A stretch of 64,000 nucleotides of DNA from Intestinimonas sp052065695 (lineage in GTDB: Bacteria; Bacillota; Clostridia; Oscillospirales; Oscillospiraceae): positions 1 to 64,000 of the forward strand of contig NZ_JBQHTM010000002.1 of NCBI RefSeq assembly GCF_052065695.1, in the 5' to 3' direction. This document shows positions 32,842 through 41,025 of this stretch, piece by piece. How positions within the stretch are numbered: the stretch's first letter is position 1; each line of letters begins with the position of its first letter. The notes under the pieces are model-generated. The model searched no databases. It was not told the DNA's origin and was given only the letters and a program-made list of their open reading frames with translations. A program made the position numbers and the translations under genes.

Positions 32842-33156
32842 ATGGCAGCTCAGAAGGAAATGATCCGCATCCGCCTCAAGGCTTACGATCACCAGCTCAT
32901 CGACCAGAGCGCTGAGAAGATCGTGGAGACCGCCAAGCGCACCGGCGCCACCGTGTCCGGTCCCGTGCCCCTTCCCACCAAGAAGGAGGTCGTGACCATC
33001 CTGCGCGCCGTCCACAAGTACAAGGACTCCCGTGAGCAGTTCGAGCGGCGCACCCACAAGCGCCTCATCGACGTCATCAAGCCCTCCCCCAAGACCGTGG
33101 AGGCTCTGATGGCTCTGGAGCTCCCCGCCGGCGTCGAGATCGAGATCAAACTCTGA
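32842..33156 (+). CDS. rpsJ: 30S ribosomal protein S10
   Basis: S10 of the 30S head, also the NusE transcription antitermination factor. The 104 residues contain MIRIRLKAYDHQLIDQSAEKIVETAKRTGA and the SPKTVEALMALELPAGVEIEIKL ending. AAGGAGG 8 nt upstream of the ATG at 32,842. It is the first gene of the large ribosomal operon. The 137-nt gap before rplC is long and holds a GTCCGCC/GGCGGAC hairpin. Confidence 0.97.
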   Translation: MAAQKEMIRIRLKAYDHQLIDQSAEKIVETAKRTGATVSGPVPLPTKKEVVTILRAVHKYKDSREQFERRTHKRLIDVIKPSPKTVEALMALELPAGVEIEIKL

Positions 33157-33293
33157 TCCACGCATGCCGCGCATCCCACTGTTTGCACCGCAGTCCGCCG
33201 CGTTTTGAGGCGGACGGGTCAAGTCGGCAGAGCAATGTGAGCCCAATGCACACCTCTCCCGACCAATAACCTTAACAAGGAGGAAGTCACACT

Positions 33294-34019
33294 ATGGAAA
33301 AGGCGATCATCGGCAAGAAAGTGGGCATGACCCAGATCTTCGATGAAGCCGGCCGCGTCATCCCCGTTACCGTCATCGAGGCGGGCCCCTGCACCGTGGT
33401 GCAGAAGAAGACCGCTGAGAAGGACGGCTACGAGGCCGTGCAGCTGGGCTACGAGGACGTTGCCGAGAAGAAGCTCACCAAGCCCGAGCTGGGCCACCTG
33501 AAGAAGGCTGGCGACGCCCGGAAGAAGTACCTCAAGGAGTTCAAGCTCTCCAACACCGCCGCCCTCAACGTGGGCGACGAGATCAAGGTGGACACCTTCG
33601 CTGAGGGCGACCGCGTGGACGTCACCGGCGTCAGCAAAGGTAAGGGCTACGCCGGCGTTGTGAAGCGCTATGGCGCCGGCCGCACCCCCACCACCCACGG
33701 CGGCGGTCCTGTGCACCGTCACGCCGGTTCCATGGGCCCCGCCACCGATCCCTCCCGGATCTTCAAGGGCAAGATCGGCGCCGGCCACATGGGCGACGAG
33801 CAGGTCACTGTCCTGAACCTGGACGTGGTCAAGGTGGACAATGAGCTGGGCATCATCGCTGTCCGCGGCGCCATCCCCGGCCCCAAGGGCGGCATCGTGT
33901 ACGTGCGCAACTCCGTGATCAACGTCAAGGAGAAGGGCGCCGCTGCCAACGCCAGCATCAACCCGCAGAAGGCCTCCGCCCGCGTCAATCCCCAGAAGGC
34001 TTCCGCCCGTAACAAGTAA
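33294..34019 (+). CDS. rplC: 50S ribosomal protein L3
   Basis: L3 helps start 50S assembly and reaches to the peptidyl transferase centre. It is 241 residues, longer than the usual ~210. Family sequences include GKKVGMTQIFDEAGRVIPVTVIEAG and RRYGAGRTPTTHGGGPVHRHAGSMG. The extra C-terminus is basic and contains a duplicated NPQKASAR unit (INPQKASARVNPQKASARNK), apparently from a short internal duplication. Confidence 0.97.
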   Translation: MEKAIIGKKVGMTQIFDEAGRVIPVTVIEAGPCTVVQKKTAEKDGYEAVQLGYEDVAEKKLTKPELGHLKKAGDARKKYLKEFKLSNTAALNVGDEIKVDTFAEGDRVDVTGVSKGKGYAGVVKRYGAGRTPTTHGGGPVHRHAGSMGPATDPSRIFKGKIGAGHMGDEQVTVLNLDVVKVDNELGIIAVRGAIPGPKGGIVYVRNSVINVKEKGAAANASINPQKASARVNPQKASARNK

Positions 34020-34036
34020 GAAAGGAGAGAGACCAA

Positions 34037-34657
34037 ATGCCTAAGGCAATCGTTGTTAACATGACCGGCGCTCAGATCGGCGAAGTGGAGCTCTCCGAAG
34101 CTGTGTTCGGGATCGAGCCCAACGAGACCGTCGTCCACGCCGTTGTGAAGAATCACCTGGCCAACTGCCGCCAGGGTACCCAGTCCGCCCTCACCCGCGC
34201 CGAGGTCTCCGGCGGCGGCATCAAGCCCTACCGTCAGAAGGGCACCGGCCGCGCCCGTCAGGGTTCCACCCGGGCTCCCCAGTGGACCCACGGCGGCATC
34301 GTGTTCGCCCCCAAGCCCCGGTCCTACCGCTACACCCTCAACAAGAAGGTGCGCCGCCTGGCTCTGAAGAGCGTCCTCTCCGCCAAGGCCGCCGAGGGCA
34401 ACGTGATCGTGGTGGACAGCCTGACCGTCCCCGAGATCAAGACCAAGACCGTCCAGAGCTTCCTCAACGCCGTGAACGCCGGCAAGGCCGTGCTGGTCAC
34501 CCCTGAGGTGGACATGAACGTGGTCAAGTCCGCCCGGAACATCCCCGGCGTGTCCGCCACCACCGCCAAGCTCATCAACGTCTATGACATCCTGAATGCC
34601 AAGCAGCTCATCGTGGACAAGGCTGCGCTGGCCGTCATCGAGGAGGTGTTCGCGTAA
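34037..34657 (+). CDS. rplD: 50S ribosomal protein L4
   Basis: L4 lines the exit tunnel and in some bacteria represses its own operon. The 206 residues contain the tunnel loop KPYRQKGTGRARQGSTRAPQWTHGGIVFAPKPRSY. It begins 17 nt after rplC with an AGGAGAG site; its stop overlaps the rplW start (TAATG). Confidence 0.97.
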   Translation: MPKAIVVNMTGAQIGEVELSEAVFGIEPNETVVHAVVKNHLANCRQGTQSALTRAEVSGGGIKPYRQKGTGRARQGSTRAPQWTHGGIVFAPKPRSYRYTLNKKVRRLALKSVLSAKAAEGNVIVVDSLTVPEIKTKTVQSFLNAVNAGKAVLVTPEVDMNVVKSARNIPGVSATTAKLINVYDILNAKQLIVDKAALAVIEEVFA

Positions 34658-34947
34658 TGACTAAGGCTTATGACATCATCAAGCGCCCCATCATCACCGA
34701 GAAGTCCATGTCGATGACCGAGGACAAGCGCTACACCTTTGAGGTCGCCAAGGACGCCAACAAGATCGAGATCGCCAAGGCGGTGGAGGAGATTTTCGGC
34801 GTGAAGGTGGCCAAGGTCAACACCATCAACATGTATGGCAAGGAGAAGCGCCTGGGCCGTTACCCTGCTGGCCGCCGCGCCTCCTGGAAGAAGGCCATGG
34901 TCACTCTGACCGCCGACTCCAAGGCCATCGAGTTCTTTGAGGCGTAA
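34657..34947 (+). CDS. rplW: 50S ribosomal protein L23
   Basis: L23 sits at the tunnel exit and docks trigger factor and SRP. It is 96 residues, with DIIKRPIITEKSMSMTEDKRYTFEVAKDANK and the KKAMVTLTADSKAIEFFEA ending. It overlaps rplD by one base, so translation is coupled. Confidence 0.97.
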   Translation: MTKAYDIIKRPIITEKSMSMTEDKRYTFEVAKDANKIEIAKAVEEIFGVKVAKVNTINMYGKEKRLGRYPAGRRASWKKAMVTLTADSKAIEFFEA

Positions 34948-34961
34948 GGAGGAGAAGAGGA

Positions 34962-35798
34962 ATGGCAATCAAGACTTATAAGCCCACGACGCCCTCCCGC
35001 CGCCACATGACCGTGTCGGCCTTCGAGGGCATCGACAAGAAGGCCAAGCCCGAGCGCAGCCTGATTGAGAACCTGAAGAAGAACGCCGGCCGCAACAGCT
35101 ACGGCCGCATCACTGTCCGCCACCGCGGCGGCGGTAACAAGCGCAAGTACCGCATCATCGACTTCAAGCGCCAGAAGGACGGCGTCGAGGCCACCGTGAT
35201 CCGCCTGGAGTACGACCCCAACCGCTCCGCCAACATCGCCCTCATCCAGTACACCGACGGCGAGAAGGCCTATATCCTGGCTCCCGTGGGCCTGAAGCCC
35301 GGCCACAAGATCGTGTCCGGCCCCGAGGCCGACATCCTGCCCGGCAACTGCCTGCCCATTGCCAACATCCCCGTGGGCGAGCTCATCCACAACATCGAGC
35401 TCTACCCCGGCAAGGGTGCCCAGCTGGTGCGCTCCGCCGGTGTGGCCGCCCAGCTGATGGCCAAGGAGAACGGCATGGCTCAGGTCCGTCTGCCCTCCGG
35501 CGAGGTCCGCTATATCCGTGAGGAGTGCAAGGCCTGCATCGGTCAGGTGGGCAACACCGACCACGCCAACATCCAGATCGGTAAGGCCGGCCGTAAGCGC
35601 CACATGGGCTGGCGGCCCACCGTCCGCGGCTCCGTCATGAACCCCAATGACCACCCCCACGGCGGCGGCGAGGGCAAGAGCCCCGTCGGTCGTCCCGGCC
35701 CTGTTACCCCCTGGGGCAAGCCGGCCATGGGCTACAAGACCCGCAAGACGAAGAACCGTACTGAGAAGTTCATCGTCAAGCACCGCAACGCGAAGTAA
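34962..35798 (+). CDS. rplB: 50S ribosomal protein L2
   Basis: L2 is needed for subunit joining and peptidyl transfer. The 278 residues contain GRNSYGRITVRHRGGGNKRKYRIIDFKR and the highly conserved VMNPNDHPHGGGEGKSPVGRPGPVTPWGKP. It is preceded by AAGGAGGAG and lies 14 nt after rplW. Confidence 0.98.
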   Translation: MAIKTYKPTTPSRRHMTVSAFEGIDKKAKPERSLIENLKKNAGRNSYGRITVRHRGGGNKRKYRIIDFKRQKDGVEATVIRLEYDPNRSANIALIQYTDGEKAYILAPVGLKPGHKIVSGPEADILPGNCLPIANIPVGELIHNIELYPGKGAQLVRSAGVAAQLMAKENGMAQVRLPSGEVRYIREECKACIGQVGNTDHANIQIGKAGRKRHMGWRPTVRGSVMNPNDHPHGGGEGKSPVGRPGPVTPWGKPAMGYKTRKTKNRTEKFIVKHRNAK

Positions 35799-35812
35799 GG
35801 AGGCTGTGAAAC

Positions 35813-36085
35813 ATGTCCAGAAGCATTAAGAAAGGCCCGTTTTGCGCCCCCGAGCTGCTCAAGCGGGTCGATGAGATGAACAAGACCGGGGACAAGAAGG
35901 TCCTGAAGACCTGGAGCCGTGCCTCCACCATCTTCCCCGCCTTCGTCGGTCACACTTTCGCCGTCCACGACGGCCGCAAGCACGTGCCCGTCTATGTGAC
36001 CGAGGATATGGTCGGCCACAAGCTGGGCGAGTTCGCCCCCACCCGCACCTTTAAGGGTCACGCGGGCGCCAAGTCCGGCAAGTAA
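35813..36085 (+). CDS. rpsS: 30S ribosomal protein S19
   Basis: A 90-residue 30S head protein contacting 23S rRNA across the subunit interface. It begins MSRSIKKGPFCAPELLKRVDEMN and has PAFVGHTFAVHDGRKHVPVYVTEDMVGHKLGEFAPTRTFKGHAG. It lies 14 nt after rplB. Confidence 0.98.
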   Translation: MSRSIKKGPFCAPELLKRVDEMNKTGDKKVLKTWSRASTIFPAFVGHTFAVHDGRKHVPVYVTEDMVGHKLGEFAPTRTFKGHAGAKSGK

Positions 36086-36101
36086 GGAGGAGAGAGATAG
36101 T

Positions 36102-36434
36102 ATGGAAGCCAAAGCACATCTGAGATATGTCCGGATCTCTCCCCGCAAGGTGCAGATCGTCTGCGACCTGATCCGTGGGAAGAGCGTGGCCCAGGCCACC
36201 GCGATCCTGATGAATACCCCCAAGGCCGCCTCTGAGCCCATGCTCAAGCTCCTCAAGAGCGCCGCGGCCAACGCCGAGAACAACCACGGGATGGACCCCG
36301 AGAAGCTGTATGTCTCCGAGACCTTCGCCACCCCCGGCCCCATCATCAAGCGCATGATGCCCCGGGCTCAGGGCCGCGGCTACCGGATCAACAAGCGCAC
36401 TTCTCACGTCACCATCGCTGTGGAAGAGCGCTAA
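36102..36434 (+). CDS. rplV: 50S ribosomal protein L22
   Basis: L22 lines the exit tunnel; its hairpin is a known macrolide-contact region. The 110 residues include AHLRYVRISPRKVQIVCDLIRGKSVAQA and the loop RMMPRAQGRGYRINKRTSHVTIAVEE. It is preceded by AAGGAGGAG. Confidence 0.97.
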   Translation: MEAKAHLRYVRISPRKVQIVCDLIRGKSVAQATAILMNTPKAASEPMLKLLKSAAANAENNHGMDPEKLYVSETFATPGPIIKRMMPRAQGRGYRINKRTSHVTIAVEER

Positions 36435-36452
36435 AGGGAGGAGGCAGAATCT

Positions 36453-37322
36453 ATGGGACAGAAAGTGAATCCCCACGGCCTGCGCGTGGGTGTTATCAAG
36501 GATTGGGACTCCCGCTGGTATGCCCGCAATGAGAAGGTGGGCGACCTGCTGGTCGAGGACAACAAGATCCGCAACTACCTGAAGAAGACCCTGTATTCCG
36601 CCGGCATCCCCAAGATCGAGATCGAGCGGGACAACGCCAAGGTGCGCATCTACCTGCACTGCGCCCGCCCCGGCGTGGTCATCGGCAAGGGCGGCACTGA
36701 GATCGAGCGCATCCGCCTCGAGGTCGAGAAGATGATCGGCAAGAGCGTGGCCCTCAACATCGTTGAGGTCAAGAACCCCGATATGGATGCCCAGCTGGTG
36801 GCTGAGAACATCGCCCAGCAGCTGGAGAAGCGTATCGCTTTCCGCCGCGCCATGAAGAACGCCATGGGCCGCGCCATGCGTATGGGCGCCCTGGGCATCA
36901 AGGTGCAGTGCTCCGGCCGTCTGAACGGCGCCGAGATTGCCCGCACCGAGCACTATCACGATGGCACCATTCCCCTGCAGACCCTCCGCGCTGACATCGA
37001 TTACGGCTTTGCCGAGGCCGCTACCACTTACGGCCGCATCGGTGTGAAGTGCTGGATCTACAAGGGCGAGGTCCTCTCCCAGGCCCTGCGGACCACCCCC
37101 CGCACCCTGGACACCAAGAACTTTAAGGAGCGCCCCGACCGTCCCCGCCGCCGCGACGACCGCAAGTTCGGCGATCGCAAGCCCGGCTTTGGCGGTGACC
37201 GGAGAAACGGCGACCGCGGCCCCCGTCAGGGCGGCTTCAACCGTCCCCAGGGTGGGGCCCGTCCTCAGGGCGGCGCCCGTCCCGCCGCTCCCGCTGCACC
37301 TAAGGAAGGAGGCGCCAACTAA
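36453..37322 (+). CDS. rpsC: 30S ribosomal protein S3 with long basic C-terminal tail
   Basis: S3 forms the mRNA entry channel. The first ~215 residues are standard, with MGQKVNPHGLRVGVIKDWDSRWYA, the KH motif VIGKGGTEIERIR, and GRIGVKCWIYKGEVL. A ~65-residue tail follows, rich in Arg, Gly, Asp and Pro (RPRRRDDRKFGDRKPGFGGDRR...), which most S3 proteins lack in this length. Such tails occur in some Firmicutes and may bind RNA. The stop overlaps rplP by one base. Confidence 0.97.
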   Translation: MGQKVNPHGLRVGVIKDWDSRWYARNEKVGDLLVEDNKIRNYLKKTLYSAGIPKIEIERDNAKVRIYLHCARPGVVIGKGGTEIERIRLEVEKMIGKSVALNIVEVKNPDMDAQLVAENIAQQLEKRIAFRRAMKNAMGRAMRMGALGIKVQCSGRLNGAEIARTEHYHDGTIPLQTLRADIDYGFAEAATTYGRIGVKCWIYKGEVLSQALRTTPRTLDTKNFKERPDRPRRRDDRKFGDRKPGFGGDRRNGDRGPRQGGFNRPQGGARPQGGARPAAPAAPKEGGAN

Positions 37323-37756
37323 TGCTGCTGCCTAAGAGAGTGAAATACCGCCGCGTCCACCGCGGCCGCATGAAGGGCAAGGCCACCCGTGGCAACACCG
37401 TCACTTACGGTGAGTTTGGCCTCCAGGCCACCGAGCCCGCCTGGATCACCTCCAACCAGATCGAGGCCGCCCGTATCGCCATGACCCGTTACACCAAGCG
37501 TGGCGGTAAGGTCTGGATCAAGATCTTCCCCGATAAGCCCATCACCGAGAAGCCCGCTGAGACCCGCATGGGTTCCGGTAAGGGCTCCCCCGAGTACTGG
37601 GTGGCCGTGGTCAAGCCCGGCCGTGTCATGTTTGAGATCGCCGGCGTCTCCGAGGAGGTCGCCCGCGAGGCCCTGCGTCTGGCCTCCCACAAGCTGCCTG
37701 TCAAGTGCAAGATCGTGGCGAAGCAGACCGCCGAGACCGAGAATGGTGGTGAATAA
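37322..37756 (+). CDS. rplP: 50S ribosomal protein L16
   Basis: L16 organises the A-site region of the 50S. The 144 residues begin MLLPKRVKYRRVHRGRMKGKATRGN and contain VWIKIFPDKPITEKPAETRMGSGKGSPEYWVAVVKPGRVMFE. It is coupled to rpsC and to rpmC by one-base overlaps. Confidence 0.98.
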   Translation: MLLPKRVKYRRVHRGRMKGKATRGNTVTYGEFGLQATEPAWITSNQIEAARIAMTRYTKRGGKVWIKIFPDKPITEKPAETRMGSGKGSPEYWVAVVKPGRVMFEIAGVSEEVAREALRLASHKLPVKCKIVAKQTAETENGGE

Positions 37757-37956
37757 TGATGAAGGCAACTGAGGTACGCAAGATGTCCGCTGCTGAGCTG
37801 GACGCCAAGCTGCTGGACCTGAAGAAGGACCTGTTCCAGCTCCGGCTGCAGCACGCCACCAATCAGCTCGACAACCCCATCCGCATCGCGGAGGTCAAGA
37901 AAGACATTGCCCGAATCAAGACCGTGATCCGTGAGCAGCAGCTCGCAGGCCGATAA
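37756..37956 (+). CDS. rpmC: 50S ribosomal protein L29
   Basis: A 66-residue two-helix protein near the tunnel exit: MKATEVRKMSAAELDAKLLDLKKDLFQLRLQHATNQLDNPIRI. ATG at 37,756 overlaps the rplP stop; a second ATG at 37,759 is equally possible. Confidence 0.96.
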   Translation: MMKATEVRKMSAAELDAKLLDLKKDLFQLRLQHATNQLDNPIRIAEVKKDIARIKTVIREQQLAGR

Positions 37957-37973
37957 GAAGGAGGAAATAGAAG

Positions 37974-38234
37974 ATGGAAAACAGAACTTCTTCCCGCAAG
38001 ACCAGAGTCGGCCTGGTTGTCTCTGATAAGATGGATAAGACCGTGGTTGTGGCCATCGCCGACCGTGTGGCCCACCCTCTGTATAAGAAGATCGTCAAGC
38101 GGACCTACAAGCTCAAGGCCCATGACGAGATGAATTCCTGTGGCGTGGGTGACCGCGTCAAGGTGATGGAGACCCGCCCCCTGTCCAAGGACAAGCGCTG
38201 GCGCGTGGTCGAGATCATCGAGAAAGCGAAGTAA
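37974..38234 (+). CDS. rpsQ: 30S ribosomal protein S17
   Basis: An 86-residue OB-fold protein of the 30S body: RTSSRKTRVGLVVSDKMDKTVVVAIADRVAHPLYKKIVKRTYKLKAHDE and the ending ETRPLSKDKRWRVVEIIEKAK. Preceded by AAGGAGGAA. Confidence 0.97.
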   Translation: MENRTSSRKTRVGLVVSDKMDKTVVVAIADRVAHPLYKKIVKRTYKLKAHDEMNSCGVGDRVKVMETRPLSKDKRWRVVEIIEKAK

Positions 38235-38246
38235 GGAGGTGCCGTT

Positions 38247-38615
38247 ATGATTCAGCAGGAAAGCTATCTGAAGGTCGCCGATAATACCGGCGCCAAGGAG
38301 ATCAAGACCATCCGTGTGCTGGGCGGCTCCAAGCGCAAGTTCGGCAACATCGGCGATGTGATCGTGGCCTCCGTCCGCAAGGCTCAGCCCGGCGGCACCG
38401 TGAAGAAGGGCGAGGTTGTCAAGGCCGTTATCGTCCGCTCCTCCCGGGGCGTCCGCCGCGCCGACGGCAGCTATGTCCGTTTCGACGACAACGCCGCCGT
38501 TCTCATCAAGGACGACAAGAATCCCCGCGGTACCCGTATCTTTGGGCCCGTGGCCCGCGAGCTGCGCGACAAGGATTACATGAAGATCCTGTCCCTGGCT
38601 CCCGAAGTGCTGTAA
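38247..38615 (+). CDS. rplN: 50S ribosomal protein L14
   Basis: L14 lies at the subunit interface and binds RsfS. The 122 residues include MIQQESYLKVADNTGAKEIKTIRVLGGS and RSSRGVRRADGSYVRFDDNAAVLIKDDKNPRGTRIFGPVARELRDKDYMKILSLAPEVL. Preceded by AAGGAGGTG. Confidence 0.98.
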   Translation: MIQQESYLKVADNTGAKEIKTIRVLGGSKRKFGNIGDVIVASVRKAQPGGTVKKGEVVKAVIVRSSRGVRRADGSYVRFDDNAAVLIKDDKNPRGTRIFGPVARELRDKDYMKILSLAPEVL

Positions 38616-38631
38616 GGGGGTAGGAGAGAAC

Positions 38632-38946
38632 ATGAACAAGATGAGCATCAAGAAGGACGACCTGGTGGTCGTGCTCTCCGGCAAGGACAAGGGCAAGCAG
38701 GGCAAGGTCCTGGCCGTCATGCCCAAGGAGAGCAAGGTGATCGTGGAGAAGGTCAACGTGGTCTCCCGTCACACCAAGCCCCGCAAGCAGGGCGAGGAGG
38801 GCGGCATCCTGAAGAAGGAAGCCCCCATCTATGCCTGCAAGGTGCAGAAGGTCTGCCCCAAGTGCAACAAGCCCACCCGCATCGGCCACAAGGTCGAGGG
38901 CGGCAAGAAGGTCCGCATCTGCAAGAAGTGCGGCGCCGAGATCTGA
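38632..38946 (+). CDS. rplX: 50S ribosomal protein L24
   Basis: An assembly-initiator protein with a KOW motif (KKDDLVVVLSGKDKGKQGKVLAVMPKESKVIVE). The C-terminal half keeps four cysteines (VCPKCNKPTRIGH...RICKKCGAEI), so this is the zinc-binding form. 104 residues. Confidence 0.97.
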   Translation: MNKMSIKKDDLVVVLSGKDKGKQGKVLAVMPKESKVIVEKVNVVSRHTKPRKQGEEGGILKKEAPIYACKVQKVCPKCNKPTRIGHKVEGGKKVRICKKCGAEI

Positions 38947-38965
38947 GAGAGGAGGAGAATAGACA

Positions 38966-39523
38966 ATGGCTGATAAGAAAGTGCCTAACCTGAAGGCGAA
39001 GTACCTGGCCGAGGTCGCTCCTGCTCTCATGCAGAAGTTCGGCTACAAGTCCACCATGCAGATCCCCAAGCTGGACAAGATCGTGGTCAACTGTGGCTGC
39101 GGCGAGGCCCGGGACAACTCCAAGGTCCTGGAGGCCGTCGTGGGCGACCTGACCAAGATCACCGGCCAGAAGGCCATCATCACCAAGGCCAAGAAGTCCG
39201 TGGCCAACTTCAAGCTCCGTGAGGGCATGCCCATCGGCGCCAAGGTTACCCTCCGCGGCGACCGTATGTGGGAGTTCCTGGATCGTCTCTTCAACGTGGC
39301 TCTGCCCCGTGTGCGTGACTTCCGGGGCATCAACCCCAACGCCTTCGACGGCCGCGGCAACTACGCCCTGGGCCTGAAGGAGCAGCTCATTTTCCCCGAG
39401 ATCGAGTATGACAAGATCGACAAGATCCGCGGCCTGGACATCGTGTTCTGCACCACCGCTCAGACCGACGAAGAGGCTAAGGAGCTGCTGACCCAGATCG
39501 GCGCTCCCTTCGCCCAGGCGTAA
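38966..39523 (+). CDS. rplE: 50S ribosomal protein L5
   Basis: L5 binds 5S rRNA and contacts S13 and P-site tRNA. The 185 residues have MQIPKLDKIVVNCGCGEARDNSK, the TGQKAIITKAKKSVANFKLREGMPIGAKVTLRGDRMWEFLDRL core, and an NYALGLKEQLIFPEIEYDKIDKIRGLDIVF ending. Confidence 0.98.
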   Translation: MADKKVPNLKAKYLAEVAPALMQKFGYKSTMQIPKLDKIVVNCGCGEARDNSKVLEAVVGDLTKITGQKAIITKAKKSVANFKLREGMPIGAKVTLRGDRMWEFLDRLFNVALPRVRDFRGINPNAFDGRGNYALGLKEQLIFPEIEYDKIDKIRGLDIVFCTTAQTDEEAKELLTQIGAPFAQA

Positions 39524-39538
39524 GGAGGAGAATGACAA

Positions 39539-39724
39539 ATGGCTAAGAAATCTATGATCCTCAAGCAGCAGCGTGAGCCCAAGTTCTCCACCCGGCGCTA
39601 CAACCGGTGCAAGATCTGCGGCCGTCCCCACGCTTACCTGCGTGACTACGGCATCTGCCGTATCTGCTTCCGCGAGCTGGCTTACAAGGGCCAGATTCCC
39701 GGCGTGAAGAAGGCCTCTTGGTAA
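39539..39724 (+). CDS. rpsZ: 30S ribosomal protein S14, zinc type
   Basis: A 61-residue S14 of the zinc-binding type: CKICGRPHAYLRDYGICRICFRELAYKGQIPGVKKASW has the CxxC...CxxC zinc pair. This short form is typical of Gram-positive bacteria. The last 13 nt of the gene reappear about 100 nt downstream (see findings). Confidence 0.98.
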   Translation: MAKKSMILKQQREPKFSTRRYNRCKICGRPHAYLRDYGICRICFRELAYKGQIPGVKKASW

Positions 39725-40047
39725 TCGACTCCCATGCCGCGCAGCGCTCCCTCGACGTACACAAAGTACGCCTTCGGTCCCGCTGCTTGCCTGGAAGCCG
39801 CTTCCCTGCGAGGCTGGCCTCTTGGTAAATCTCGTTCCGCCTGCCTGACGAAACGAGCTTCACCAAGCTGCTCCCGACGGAGCGTTCCAAAGGTCCAAAA
39901 GCTGTCAGAGGGGCGGCCTTGTGCCGCCCCCACCACGGCTTTTGAATAAATCCCCAGCCGGTGGTCAACAGGTCGGAGCCCACCTAGCTCCGATACCTTC
40001 CGCCGAAACAGGCTGCGGCCTGTAACTCTATAAGGAGGTAAAGTCTC
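39725..40047 (+). other. Long spacer inside the spc operon
   Basis: This 323-nt stretch between rpsZ and rpsH holds no gene, although spc-operon spacers are normally 10-20 nt. It contains a second copy of the rpsZ end (GGCCTCTTGGTAA, 39,816-39,828), a CTCGTT/AACGAG hairpin, and a GGGGCGGC/GCCGCCCC hairpin near 39,913. It ends with the AAGGAGG of rpsH. It may be a small inserted repeat element or a processing/regulatory region. Confidence 0.5.
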
Positions 40048-40446
40048 ATGCATATCACGGACCCCATTGCGGATATGCTCACCCGCATCCGCAACGCGAA
40101 CAACGCCAAGCATGACACCGTGGACGTGCCCGCGTCCAACATGAAGAAGTCCATCGCCCAGATCCTGCTGGATGAAGGCTATATCAAGAACTTCCAGCTG
40201 ATCGACGACGGCACTCAGGGCGTGATCCGCATCACCCTGAAGTACAACGCTAACAAGGAAAAGGTCATCACCGGCCTTCGCCGTGTTTCCAAGCCCGGCC
40301 TGCGGGTGTACGCCGGAGCCGACGAGCTCCCCCGTGTCCTCCGCGGACTGGGTATCGCCATCGTGTCCACGTCCAAGGGCGTCATGACCGACAAGGCTGC
40401 CCGCGCGCAGCATGTCGGCGGTGAAGTCCTGGCCTTCGTGTGGTAA
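40048..40446 (+). CDS. rpsH: 30S ribosomal protein S8
   Basis: S8 organises the 16S central domain and is a translational repressor of the spc operon in E. coli. The 132 residues include MHITDPIADMLTRIRNANNAKHDTVDVPASNMKKSIAQILLDEGYIKNF and the VISTSKGVMTDKAARAQHVGGEVLAFVW-type ending. Preceded by AAGGAGGT. Confidence 0.98.
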   Translation: MHITDPIADMLTRIRNANNAKHDTVDVPASNMKKSIAQILLDEGYIKNFQLIDDGTQGVIRITLKYNANKEKVITGLRRVSKPGLRVYAGADELPRVLRGLGIAIVSTSKGVMTDKAARAQHVGGEVLAFVW

Positions 40447-40462
40447 GGAGGGAGAGAGAGAA

Positions 40463-41011
40463 ATGTCTAGAATCGGAAGAGCGCCTATCTCTGTTCCCGC
40501 CGGCGTGGAAATCACCATCGGCAGCGACAATCTGGTCACTGTGAAGGGCCCCAAGGGCTCCCTCACCCAGCAGCTCAGCCCCGCCATGACCATCAGCCAG
40601 GAGGGCAGCGAGCTCCACGTGACCCGTCCCAACGACGCCAAGGAGAACCGTGCCCTGCACGGCCTGACCCGCAGCCTGCTCCACAACATGGTGGTGGGTG
40701 TGACCGACGGCTTCAAGAAGGAGCTGGACGTCAACGGTGTTGGTTACCGTGTGGCCAAGGAGGGGAAGAAGCTGGTCATGAACCTGGGCTTCTCCCATCA
40801 GGTCACCATGGAGGAGCCCGAGGGTATCTCCATCGACGTGCCCAACCCCAACAAGATTGTCATCTCTGGTGCCGACAAGCAGAAGGTGGGCCAGTTTGCC
40901 GCCGAGGTCAGAGAGAAAAGACCCCCCGAGCCTTATAAGGGCAAGGGTATCAAATACACTGACGAGGTCATCCGCCGCAAGGAAGGCAAGACCGGCGTCA
41001 AGAAGAAATAA
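40463..41011 (+). CDS. rplF: 50S ribosomal protein L6
   Basis: L6 sits near the GTPase centre. The 182 residues have two related halves: SRIGRAPISVPAGVEITI near the start and the C-terminal GADKQKVGQFAAEVREKRPPEPYKGKGIKYTDEVIRRKEGKTGVKK. ATG at 40,463 follows AAGGAGGGAG. Confidence 0.98.
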   Translation: MSRIGRAPISVPAGVEITIGSDNLVTVKGPKGSLTQQLSPAMTISQEGSELHVTRPNDAKENRALHGLTRSLLHNMVVGVTDGFKKELDVNGVGYRVAKEGKKLVMNLGFSHQVTMEEPEGISIDVPNPNKIVISGADKQKVGQFAAEVREKRPPEPYKGKGIKYTDEVIRRKEGKTGVKKK

Positions 41012-41025
41012 GGAGGTGTGCCTAA

